37,932 nucleotides of DNA from Ophiocordyceps camponoti-saundersi (nom. inval.) (GCA_003339415.1 PDHQ01000314.1:1-37932); one strand, 5' to 3'. Positions 25,301-33,384 are shown, numbered from the stretch's first letter. The notes: generated from the sequence alone by a model not told the origin. Numbers and translations: made by a program.

Positions 25301-25390
25301 AAGTATAGGTATCGGTTAATAGCGGGCATAAGGGCTCTTCAGTATCGTATAATACTTATCTCGTTACTCTAGCTAATCTATAGTTAACTA
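19390..25390 (+). pseudogene. Giant single-frame ORF of element D, function unknown
   Basis: Codons starting at positions divisible by three stay protein-like for about 5.8 kb without a frame change; interruptions are TAA or TAG, as expected for Gln and Trp codons after RIP. The first 270 or so codons resemble a Gag-sized segment with a proline-rich stretch, an acidic patch (about 19900) and a long Lys/Arg-rich segment (19978-20170). The centre is alpha/beta-like, for example NRDFELYLF at about 21855. The last 400 codons include a very Gln-rich stretch (24330-24700, many stops) and a basic end. No catalytic motif is recognised, and I do not assign a function. The start is uncertain because ATG is lost. 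The end may reach the right LTR. Confidence 0.6.
25169..25282 (+). repeat. Short direct repeat near the end of element D
   Basis: A segment of about 35 bp (CTAGGC, then AAATAGCT, then TCGGTAAG) occurs at 25169-25203 and again at 25249-25282 with mainly transition differences. It lies in the last 250 bp before the right LTR. It may be a small internal duplication. Confidence 0.55.
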
Positions 25391-25417
25391 ATAATAACTA
25401 GTATAACTACTAATTAG

Positions 25418-25718
25418 TATTAAGTAGTCTTTATATATATATATAGGTAAGAGAAAGCAAAGGTAACCTATATTAAGTATAATTAGAGATAGATACCTTT
25501 CCTTTATTATACGAGGAAGAGCGGCTATATAGCTAGATAGCACTCTACTTCTATACCCTCCTTCTTCTTATCTAAGCTACCTCCTACCTCCTAAGTCGTA
25601 CGAGGCACGACTTAGGTAGTGATATATATTTTGTTAGAGGCTTCCTTATATCCGTGCTATCCTCTATATATATATCGTATATTAGATATAAAGGGGTATA
25701 GAGAGATAATATCTAATA
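25418..25718 (+). repeat. Element D right terminal repeat (LTR)
   Basis: 301 bp, the same length as the left copy, bounded by TATTAAG and CTAATA and followed at once by GTTAA (25719-25723). It keeps more TpG and CpA than the left copy (AGCAAAGG, GTAGTGATA, TTTTGTTAG, CCGTGC). Confidence 0.9.
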
Positions 25719-26880
25719 GTTAATATAAAATATTTATAAAGAGTAAGCTTTTAAGCTAGATAAAAGTAAACTAATATACTTTTCTAAAAAACGTTACTTG
25801 GAATAATATATAATTAAGCTAAGTATATATAATATTTACCTTATCTTCGAAGCGCGCCTATTAGGCGTTTAAGTATATAAATAACTATATTAGAAAGTAT
25901 ATATTTAAACTATATATAATAAGCTTTTTAGATAGAATCTTACCCTTATTACCTTAACCGTATTTACCTAAAGTTATACCCTCCCTTAGGCTAGAGAGCT
26001 ATATATAAAAATTATATAATTTTTAATATTTTACGCTTCTATTACTTTTTATACGATTACCTTAGAGATTAGGAACCCCTCAGGCCTTACTAGGATTATA
26101 AGCCTCGCCTAGTTATAATACCTACGTATTATTTTTAGCGCTTTTAAAGTAACCTTAATTTATTACTTAGAAGCTAAGTTTTAAACCCCCTTAATTAACC
26201 TTTATATAAATAAGAGAAAAGCTAACGCCTTTTATAAGCTTAAAAAGGTAAATATAATAGATATAATTTAATATATATCTAAGTTTATTTTAAAGTTTCT
26301 TATAAGATTCCTTATATATTGCTTAATTTAATATAATAAAACTAAGTCCCCGCTTTAAAAAGATTTAAAGTAAATAATAATATAAGCTTACGCCTCGCAC
26401 GATACCCTTAATAAAAAAACTACCTAGCGCCTTTTTTATAGAGATTAGATATACTAATAAGAATAGTAAAAGAACCGCTTTTAATAATCCCGCCTTAAGT
26501 TTACTCTTTTCTTAGCTAATTTCCCCCTACGCTTAGATTAGCTTATAATTATTATATTATATTATAATCTTCCGAAATATATTAATATTATAATTACCTA
26601 GCTATATATAAGTAAGATTAAACTATAGGAGTTTTTTTTCTTATACTAAGTTCTAAATATAATTACCTTAAATTATTAATATAATACTAAGCTATAAAAT
26701 ATATATTACCTCCTCTTATAATACCTTAATTTTACTATTTAAAAAGATAAACTATTATAATATCTCCGCTCTAAGTTCTCCTTATAACTTAAGCTTAATA
26801 ATTATACTTTTACCTTTATTATTATAAAGTAAATATTACGCTATATTAACCTTTATTAGTTTAACTTTACTAAGACTTTA

Positions 26881-26895
26881 TATATATCCCCGCTA
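26881..26895. repeat. SINE target-site duplication, left copy
   Basis: TATATATCCCCGCTA, 15 bp, immediately before the tRNA-like head. The identical 15-mer is at 27486-27500 after the AT tail. Variable duplications of about this length are typical of target-primed reverse transcription. Confidence 0.9.
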
Positions 26896-26977
26896 GCCCT
26901 CTTAGCGTAGTAGTTAAGCGTCTAAAGATATTAGTCTCCTATAAGAGAGGCAGTTAGTTCGAATCCGGCGGAGGGCA
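26896..26977 (+). tRNA. tRNA-like SINE head, anticodon not assignable
   Basis: An 82-base tRNA-like fold. The acceptor stem GCCCTCT/GGAGGGC has 7 pairs (one G-T) plus a terminal A. The D arm is GCGT...GCGT, and the A box is TAGCGTAGTAGT (26903-26914). The T loop is TTCGAAT (26958-26964) with stem GTTAG/CCGGC, weakened by probable C-to-T and G-to-A changes; the B box is GTTCGAATCC. The anticodon arm is damaged: neither candidate gives a proper 5-bp stem with a 7-base loop, and the total length is too great for an ordinary tRNA. It is best read as the polymerase III promoter of the SINE rather than a working tRNA gene. Confidence 0.6.
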
Positions 26978-26983
26978 CGGGTA

Positions 26984-26988
26984 TTTTT
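26984..26988 (+). terminator. TTTTT directly after the tRNA-like head
   Basis: Five T lie seven bases after the tRNA-like segment, where a tRNA gene would have its polymerase III terminator. In a SINE this would cut transcription short, so it may mark an inactive copy or a leftover of the parental tRNA gene. Confidence 0.45.
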
Positions 26989-27003
26989 CACCCTAACTAT
27001 ATA

Positions 27004-27099
27004 GCCGGGGTACGGTCCGACCCCGGCATAACCCCGGCAGGAGTGGTAACCCTGCCGGGCTCCTTTCCTCCCTCGGCAGGAGTAGTAACCTGGCCGAGG
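27004..27099 (+). ncRNA. Three consecutive GC-rich hairpins in the SINE body
   Basis: Hairpin 1: GCCGGGGT/ACCCCGGC (27004-27011 with 27020-27027). Hairpin 2: CCCGGCAGG/CCTGCCGGG (27033-27041 with 27051-27059), a perfect 9-bp stem. Hairpin 3: CCTCGGC+AGG/CCT+GCCGAGG (27071-27080 with 27089-27099), with one bulged G. Hairpins 2 and 3 have nearly the same loop (AGTGGTAAC, AGTAGTAA) while their stem bases differ yet remain paired, which suggests a duplicated RNA module kept by compensatory change. The segment retains CpA and TpG. Confidence 0.6.
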
Positions 27100-27383
27100 C
27101 TTAGGTAAGGTAAGGCGCGGGGGTAGTTAGATAACGTAAGTTATTAGAAGAATAGGTCCTTTTTAATAGCAACTATAATTTAGTAATAGAGTACGATTAC
27201 GAAGTAATATCTTCGCTACGGTATCTGCTAATATATATACCGGAATTACTTAGAACTTAGATAAGACGTGCGATAAGAAGTATAGGTACCTCTCGCTTAG
27301 GACTAGCGTAACTTCGGATACTTCTTATAACGATTAAGCTTTCCGATATAACGTAATTAGCCTATAAGCTAGCTGAATATATT

Positions 27384-27485
27384 AAGTAAGGGGTTTTTCC
27401 CCGGGGCACTCCGGTTTTTCCTCTTTATTAAATAATTATATGCCTAGATACCTATATAGGTTATTAGAGTAATATAATATATATA
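27384..27485 (+). repeat. SINE 3' tail shared with LINE L2
   Basis: GGGGTTTTTCCCC (27390-27402), CCGGTTTTTCC, TGCCTAGATACC, TTATTAGAGTAATATAAT and an AT repeat appear in the same order as in 17221-17325. This is the classical sign of a SINE that borrows its LINE partner's recognition end. Confidence 0.7.
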
Positions 27486-27500
27486 TATATATCCCCGCTA
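27486..27500. repeat. SINE target-site duplication, right copy
   Basis: TATATATCCCCGCTA, identical to 26881-26895. Confidence 0.9.
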
Positions 27501-27509
27501 AACTTACCG

Positions 27510-28847
27510 TAAAATTAAACTTACTATACCCTTATTTACTAAACCTTTTTATTACTATATAGCTTATAGATATTTATCCCTCCTTACTTTATTTAATTAC
27601 TAATCCCTTTACTTTATCTTTACCTAAGCTCTTAACTTTACTAAATTAGATCTCTTTACTAATATTATTAGATTCCTTTAGCTACGAGGCCCGCTCTATA
27701 GCTTTAGTAAAAAACTAACCTTAAGTTATTAATAAACTCTAAGTAAATAATAGCTTAAACTTAGTAAATACTCCTAATATAGTAAGTAAAGCTATTACTA
27801 ACTTAGACTTCGCTTTTATCTTATCTTTTAGTATATTAGGAGTTTTTAAGCTTATAGCTTTAAAGGATTTCTATAAACTTATTAGTAATTTTATAGCTAG
27901 CGTTAACTTTTTTATAATATTAGTTTAAATAGCTAGTAAGCTAAATAAAGCGGATATTTTTATAATTATAAATATAAGATTATTAGATTTATCTATTATT
28001 ACCTAAGCGCGGCTAGCTTAGTAACCCTTAAGCTTTTTAATAAATAGTAACTTAATTATTATAGTTAGTAATACTCTTTACTTACTAAGCGCGTAAAAAT
28101 AATTATAGTTAAGATTTAAATTAGCCGCTTTTTTAATTAGCGACTTTTAAGCTATAAGCTTTATTATATTATCTTAGCTAGCTAGCTTAGCTACGCTCTC
28201 GCTTAAGTATATTTATTTTATATATAATATTATTATATTAATTAGCTTAAAAGCCTTTATACTAATATTATCGTTATTTTTATTATTATTATTAGAGTTT
28301 AAGATTATTATAACTAAATATACTTTCTTAGCTAGCTTTAACTAAAACTTAACTAATATATAACCGCGCTTAGCTTTAGCTTTACTTTTATTTAACCCTT
28401 TGCCCTTTACTTTAGCCTTAACTTTACTAGCTAACTTAGTCTCCCTAACCTTAGTTAGTATTAGGTTCTTTATTATAGCGACTTTATTATTATTTCTATT
28501 AGCGGTATTATTATTAGTAGAACCCGGCTTTATATTATTAGTAGCGAGCGTTAGCGTTATTACCTTTTTAATAGCTATAGCTAAAATAACCTTTTTTCTA
28601 GCGTAAATATCTAACTTAATTACTAAGTATTTTAATTTATTAATAGCCTTAATTATACTTATTATTATAATACTTAGCTTTTTGCTTATATTAATAATAT
28701 TAGCTAAGATATTACTAAGAGCTATTTTAATATACTTAAAAGTATTATATATTAACTTAAAAACTTTTATTATTTTATTTATATTAATAAGAATAAAAGC
28801 GGCCTTAGTTAGCGCTTATTTAATTATATATATATTCTTATAAATAG
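27510..28847 (-). pseudogene. Unrecognised minus-strand coding-like tract, downstream part
   Basis: On the minus strand, from 28847 down to about 28010, one frame has only about eight stops in some 280 codons. The implied protein is rich in Lys, Ile, Leu and Asn. It contains a KPGS segment followed by an Asn-rich run (about 28490-28540), a strongly basic KVKGKG...KAKAKR patch (about 28370-28420), and a second Asn run near 28290. The frame is less clear towards 27510. Its antisense is the only long open frame of the window (28400-28606, plus), which is a shadow. The tract is the downstream half of a gene split by element B; the upstream half is at 32442 onward. Family unknown; it resembles in style the tract at 15130-16570. 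Confidence 0.5.
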
Positions 28848-28852
28848 ATAAC
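28848..28852. repeat. Target-site duplication ATAAC, left copy (element B)
   Basis: ATAAC directly precedes the left LTR of element B and recurs at 32437-32441 directly after the right LTR. Confidence 0.9.
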
Positions 28853-29358
28853 TATTAGAATATATATATCGCTAGCTGCTTAGGAATATAATACGCGTTA
28901 AATACGCGTAGCACGCGTCGTAGAGATAACTATCTCTATATAAATAAAGTAGGAGGTTAGGGATACGTATAAAGAGGAGTCGAACTCGAGATAATACTAA
29001 TCCGAGACTAGTATAATATTAATATAATATACGAAGTTAATATAGGAGGAGGATAGGGAGGTAGTTAGTAGAAGGGGGAACGTATATATAATATACTTAC
29101 TTTTTTATACTTTTTAAGAGAGATAAGTTATAAGTAAAATTATTATTTAATCTTTTATAACTTTATTAGCTAGAGCGTATCGTGCGGTAAATATAATATT
29201 CCTATACGCTATATAATCTAAATAAGTTACCTAAACCTTATTATCTAAGTTAATATAGTATATATATTTTAAGTTTAATCTATTAATATCTTTATTATAA
29301 GAAATTTATAATATAACTTTAGCTACCTATTTAGCTTAAGAAAGATACCTAACTAATA
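28853..29358 (+). repeat. 5' LTR of element B
   Basis: 506 bp from TATTAGAATATA to CCTAACTAATA. The equivalent end of the right LTR reads CCTAACCGATA, so the ancestral end was probably CCTAACCGACA, with RIP turning CpA and neighbours into T/A. Confidence 0.9.
28893..28946 (+). promoter_or_regulatory. LTR promoter: three ACGCGT boxes, hairpin, TATA box
   Basis: ACGCGT occurs at 28893-28898, 28904-28909 and 28913-28918. Then come a perfect 8-bp inverted repeat TAGAGATA/TATCTCTA (28921-28938) and TATATAAATA (28937-28946). The order is the same in elements A and C. The right LTR of B keeps two of the three boxes. ACGCGT is the MCB-type site of fungal G1/S regulators; use here is inferred. Confidence 0.55.
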
Positions 29359-30833
29359 TTAATTAGTAATAAAGCTAAGTTATATTATAAACTTAATTAC
29401 CTTTTATTACTTAAAACTTAGTTAACTAATATAAGCTAAAGTGCTAGCTTTATTATTATTCGACCTTAGTTTAAATTAGAAATAGAAAAGTAATTTAAAT
29501 AGTAGATATTTATTAAAATACTAACTCCTAAGAAATTATAATTATTATTTCGATAATATATAAATATATTTTAACTAATATCTAGTTAGTAACTTAATAA
29601 TTCGAATATCTTAGTACTTAGCGATAACCTATTATAAGTTAATATTATCTATTTTTTCTTCTCTTTACTTTTAGTTTAGGATTTTTAAGAACTTATTTTA
29701 ATTTTAACTTAAGGTCCTATTAACCTTAGATTAGTTTTAATAGTTACTCCGTAACTATTATTTACTAAGCTTTTATAAGTTTAGCACTAAAAGTCTCTTA
29801 TAATTAAGTTAATTTAGTAATATATAAGAGATAAAAATAATAAAAGATAAAAATAATAAGAAAAAAAAAAAGTAAAATCCTTATAAGTCCCTTACCTTTA
29901 CTCTTAACGCGGACGTCTAAGAGGGCGTAACGCGCGATAATCGCGTAGGGCTAGCTAAGTAATATTACTATATTAGTAATATCTATTAAATATCGACTTA
30001 AATATAAATAAGGATTAGATTATTATTAGACTTACTTTAATATATTAGTTTTTATATAAAGGCGTATTATCGCTTATAAATATAATAAAAGCTTACGTAA
30101 AAGTAATAATAGCTAAAATAGTCTATTAAGTTAATATTAGTTTATATAAAGTTAAGTTTTAATAAGCTATATATATATTATCGTATTAAATACCTTTTTT
30201 AGCGTATTAATAATAAGCGGTTACTAATTAAGATACCTATTCTTAATAAGCGTTAATTTTTAGCTTCTACTTACTTATATAGCTAATATAATTTTAGCAC
30301 GGGGGTACCCTCTTAATATCGCCGCGCTAAATAGTATCGCGCCGCGCTTAAAACGATAATATAAGCGGCGGCGGGGACGTAAAAAGATTACGCTTAATAA
30401 GTTATACTTAATAAGGCGTAATAAGCGTCGCTGCGAAAATAAGCGATAGTATTTACGGGCGCGGGCGAAAAGTAATTACGGATATTATAAAAGGAGCTTA
30501 TAAGGGGCGCGTAAAGGAGATAAGAGTAGGATACGCGTAATATATATTCGAAGCTAAATTTAAAATATATTAGGAACCGGGTTAATCTTAACTTATAATT
30601 AATATAAATTAAAGCTAGAATTAATATACCTTTACGCTACTAGTAAATTAAAGCCTTAAGAATATTATTATCGTTAATATTATTTTTAAACTTTAGACTT
30701 AAAATAATAATCTAATAACCGCGCGGAGCGATAAGCGTACGAGGAGGTAGTCCTAATATATAATAAATTTTAAGTTAAGGTTAATAAAAGCTTACTATAA
30801 TACTAACTTAAAATTAACTTAAACTTACCTTTA

Positions 30834-30838
<5 letters not shown>

Positions 30839-30874
<36 letters not shown>
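30839..30874 (+). repeat. (TAA)12 microsatellite inside element B
   Basis: Twelve TAA units at the position that has 31 units in A and at least 42 in C. Confidence 0.95.
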
Positions 30875-30876
<2 letters not shown>

Positions 30877-31055
30877 GTAAAAGGAAAAGAAAAAAAATAA
30901 GGAGCTTAGGCGCGGGGTAATTTATAAGTAAAATACTAAGTTACTAATTTACCTTACTAAATAAAGTATATACTTACCCCTCTTATAAGTAATATATTAG
31001 TATATACTAACCCCTTTTATAAATATAAGAGGTATATACCTTTTAGGTATAAATA

Positions 31056-31073
31056 CCCCCCCCCCCCCCCCCC
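31056..31073 (+). repeat. Poly-C run (18 C) inside element B
   Basis: Eighteen C followed by TTTTAAAAATTTTTTTT. It is the counterpart of the 11-G run on the plus strand of inverted element A. Confidence 0.9.
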
Positions 31074-31250
31074 TTTTAAAAATTTTTTTTTTCCCTTCCC
31101 TTTTTATAACCGCCTTAGTTTTTCTTATTTATTTTTCGCGGTTAATCTGGCGAAAGTTTACTAAGTATTATATTCTTTATTTAGTATATTATATTATATT
31201 TATTTTTCGTTTCTCTAGTCCTCGGACTAGAAAGAAAATATTATTAGGGG

Positions 31251-31301
31251 ATTATAATACCCCTAAGGTTAAGAATTACGCCGCCCTAGGGGTATTATAA
31301 T
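31251..31301. repeat. 15-bp inverted repeat inside element B
   Basis: The arms 31251-31265 (ATTATAATACCCCTA) and 31287-31301 are exact reverse complements around a 21-base loop, as in element A. Just upstream (31215-31230) is a smaller CTAGTCC-TC-GGACTAG hairpin, also conserved in A. Confidence 0.8.
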
Positions 31302-31930
31302 ATAAAAACTATAATAACCCGGCGAAATTATAAATATTACGGTATAAGAACGCTTAATATTATAGGAAAAAGATAACCCTCGCTAGCTATAAAGGTTTAT
31401 TAGTTAATAAGGGAGATTCCCCTTTACGCGGCTAATATTTATTAGGAGTTTTTAAAATAAGACGCTTTAGTAATATCCTTATAGCTAGCTTATATTAAGT
31501 TTAAGGGAGTTACTTATTAATCTTTTAGCTTAGAAGCTATTAAGCTAAGGGACTAGCTTATAATAGCGGCCGATAATATATAGCGTTAAGCTTTAAGCTA
31601 GTAACGATATATAATATTAGGTTTATTACCTAAACCTTATCTATTATTTACGAAATATAAATAATAAGGAGACGCGATATATAGCTTAATATATATTATT
31701 TTAGGAAATTATATTAAAATTATTAAGAAATATATTAGATATCGGCACGATATTAACCTAAGTTTATTTATAAATTAGTAAAGTAAAGGTATCTATTAGT
31801 CCTAAACTATATAAGTTCTTAAAAATAAAGAAATAATTTAATTTATAAAAGCTATTAAAGGAACCTAATTATACCTAAATTACCTACTTAATAAATATAT
31901 ATTCCTAATTATAAAAAAAAAAACTACTAA

Positions 31931-32436
31931 TATTAGAATATATATATTACTAGTTATTTAGGAATATAATACGCGTTAAATACGCGTAGTATACGTTATA
32001 GAGATAACTATCTCTATATAAATAAAATAAGAGGTTAGGGATACGTATAAAAAAAAGTTAAACTTAAGATAATACTAATCCGAGATTAGTATAATATTAA
32101 TATAATATACGAAGTTAATATAGGAGGAGGATAGGGAGGTAGTTAGTAAGAGGGGGAACGTATATATAATATACTTACTTTTCTATACTTTTTAAAAGAG
32201 ATAGGTTATAAGCAGAGTTATTATTTAATCTTTTATAACTTTATTAGCCGGAGCATATTATACGGTAGATATAATATTCCTATATATTATATAATCCGGA
32301 TAAGTTACCCGAACCCTATTATCTAAGTTAATATAGTATACGTATTCTAAGTTTAATCTATTAGTATTTCTACTATAAGAAGTTTATAATATAACTCTAG
32401 CTACCTATTTAGCTTAGGAAGGATGCCTAACCGATA
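31931..32436 (+). repeat. 3' LTR of element B
   Basis: 506 bp, the same length as the left LTR. It has TATTAGAATATA at its start and CCTAACCGATA at its end, preceded by an 11-A purine tract and followed by ATAAC. Confidence 0.9.
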
Positions 32437-32441
32437 ATAAC
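32437..32441. repeat. Target-site duplication ATAAC, right copy (element B)
   Basis: Identical to 28848-28852. Confidence 0.9.
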
Positions 32442-32700
32442 TAATTCTTATTTTAGATAACGCGCTTAACTCTTACTAATAAAGCTTTAATATTACCTTA
32501 TTTCTCTTACTTTATATATTTTTTATATTATATATAATAAAGCTTAGCTATATTTATTATTAATAACTTATATATTTTTAGCTTATTAGCTTCTTATAGT
32601 TACTTATAATCTAAAAAATATTTACCGCTATATAGCTTATATTTAATTTTATATAAATAATATATACTTAAGCTATAAGATTTATATACTATTAACCCTT
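32442..32700 (-). pseudogene. Unrecognised minus-strand coding-like tract, upstream part
   Basis: This is the 5' side of the frame that continues at 28847 after removal of element B and one ATAAC. The minus-strand codons immediately upstream of the junction read ALLVRVKRVI, and after the junction LSIYKN, with no change of register. Stops are TAA/TAG. The beginning of the gene is not visible; the frame becomes uncertain to the right of about 32550. Confidence 0.45.
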
Positions 32701-33089
32701 ATATTTTTACTAAACTTTAGATAAAAGAGATACTTACTCCGCTATACCTAGTAGCTAGAATATTCTTAGCGCGAGCGCTCTTATATAATATATCTTATAT
32801 AAATATTATAAGGGATTAGGTTCTTTTCTTTAATTTTTACCTTCCTTATTATAATATTAGTTAGGCTTTAAGCTAGCGAGAGGCTATATAGCGGCGTATA
32901 TTAAGTTATTTATAATATTATTTATAATTATAAGTATACTTATAAAAGATAGGAAAGGGGAGGAAGCTATACGCTACCTAGCTTTTATTTATTTATACCT
33001 TAGTAATAAGGTATATATTACTTTACCTATTTACTAATTTATAGCCCTTTAGCTAACCTTAGTATATACCCTTACGTAACTTACCTATT
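32701..33089. other. AT-rich interval, no gene seen
   Basis: RIP-altered DNA between the coding-like tract and the GC-richer tail. It contains GGTATA/TATACC inverted pieces and an AGGAAAGGGGAGGAAG purine run near 32952. No frame stands out. Confidence 0.35.
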
Positions 33090-33328
33090 CTTATAAGGCA
33101 CCCCCTTAGGCCCTGCCCTAGTCCGTTATTCTACTATAGCCTTACGGGCCTAAGTAAGGCTTATAGTGGCGCTTTTTCCTACTTATTATCCCTGCCCTAT
33201 TAGGCCCCTGCCTTATAAGTAGGGGGTTTTCCCCCGGGCCCTGCTTAGTTTTTCCCCCCTTCTTATATATAGTAGTCCTAGAAGCCGTTCTAGCCCCTAG
33301 TGTAAATTCTAATAATAATAATAATATT
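33090..33328 (+). repeat. TE 3' tail with GGGGG-TTTT-CCCCC hairpin and (AAT)n end
   Basis: A GC-richer segment that keeps CpA/TpG (GGCACC, CCCTGCC, AGTGGC). It contains GGGGGTTTTCCCCC at 33222-33235, then CCCTGC and TTTTTCCCCCC, and ends in an (AAT)n run at about 33309-33328. The order is that of the L2 and SINE tails, although the terminal repeat differs. Probably the 3' end of another LINE or SINE copy in plus orientation; its body is not identified. Confidence 0.5.
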
Positions 33329-33384
33329 AAATATATAAAGTGCCGGGTATAAACAGGGTTTAACTTAAAGCTAAGGTAACGCTT

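Larger units (their letters stand above)
18448..25718 (+). mobile_element. Element D: LTR-bounded element with one giant unrecognised ORF
   Basis: This 7,271-bp insertion has 301-bp direct terminal repeats (TATTAAG...CTAATA, from TGTTAAG...CTAACA) and a perfect GTTAA target duplication, placed inside the RT gene of LINE L3. The interior holds a plus-strand promoter-like region (19158-19226) and a single frame of about 1,900-2,000 codons. I see none of the usual gag-pol landmarks: no zinc knuckle, no xDD box in an RT context and no HHCC integrase finger. A pyrimidine tract just inside the left repeat (TTTTTTCTTTTT) would be a polypurine tract only if the element ran on the minus strand, which conflicts with the coding strand. 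The class is therefore open. Confidence 0.75.
26896..27485 (+). mobile_element. tRNA-derived SINE with LINE-like 3' tail
   Basis: The element is about 590 bp. It consists of a tRNA-like head (26896-26977), a body with three GC-rich hairpins (27004-27099), an unrelated middle (27100-27380), and a tail (27384-27485) that matches the 3' end of LINE L2. It ends in an AT repeat. A perfect 15-bp duplication flanks it, so this is a complete retroposed unit inserted in LINE L3. It has kept many CpA and TpG dinucleotides, unlike everything around it, which fits a copy that is too short, or too divergent from its relatives, to be strongly targeted by RIP. Mobilisation by the L2-type LINE is inferred from the shared tail. 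Confidence 0.8.
25724..27510 (+). pseudogene. LINE L3 ORF2, second part: RT thumb and C-terminus
   Basis: This is the continuation of the L3 protein after element D. The frame goes on from the codon split at 18447 with a helical segment ending LIYFS, as expected just after the FVDD motif. Near 26140 it reads FKVTxIYYLEAKF, the counterpart of the YKAT segment in L2. The C-terminal IIIK/LRYINLY segment (about 26825) matches L2. The SINE at 26896-27485 interrupts the last codons. Removing it with one 15-bp duplication lets the frame run on for a few codons past 27500. The whole piece is inactive from RIP stops and two insertions. Confidence 0.7.
28853..32436 (+). mobile_element. LTR element B: complete copy of the non-coding LTR family
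   Basis: This 3,584-bp element has 506-bp LTRs, a perfect ATAAC duplication and a 2,572-bp interior. The orientation is plus: the LTR carries a TATA box near its start, a primer-site-like TTAGTAATAAAGC follows the left LTR, and an A-rich purine tract (31913-31923) precedes the right LTR. The interior has no recognisable coding frame. It holds pieces shared with A and C, including a (TAA)12 array, an 18-C run and the 15-bp inverted repeat. It sits in the minus-strand coding-like tract, and removing it with one ATAAC restores that frame. Non-autonomous; helper unknown. Confidence 0.85.

Noticed and set aside
26896..26977. A functional host tRNA gene
   Set aside because: It is flanked as part of a 590-bp unit by a 15-bp duplication, its T stem and anticodon arm are damaged, and it is longer than an ordinary tRNA without a proper variable arm.
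17460..27510. Two separate LINE fragments at 17460 and 25724
   Set aside because: They are adjacent parts of one RT frame that joins in register after removal of element D and one GTTAA.
28400..28606. 68-codon open frame on the plus strand, hydrophobic product
   Set aside because: It starts at TTG rather than ATG, has no neighbours, and lies exactly opposite a minus-strand coding-like frame, so it is best explained as a shadow.
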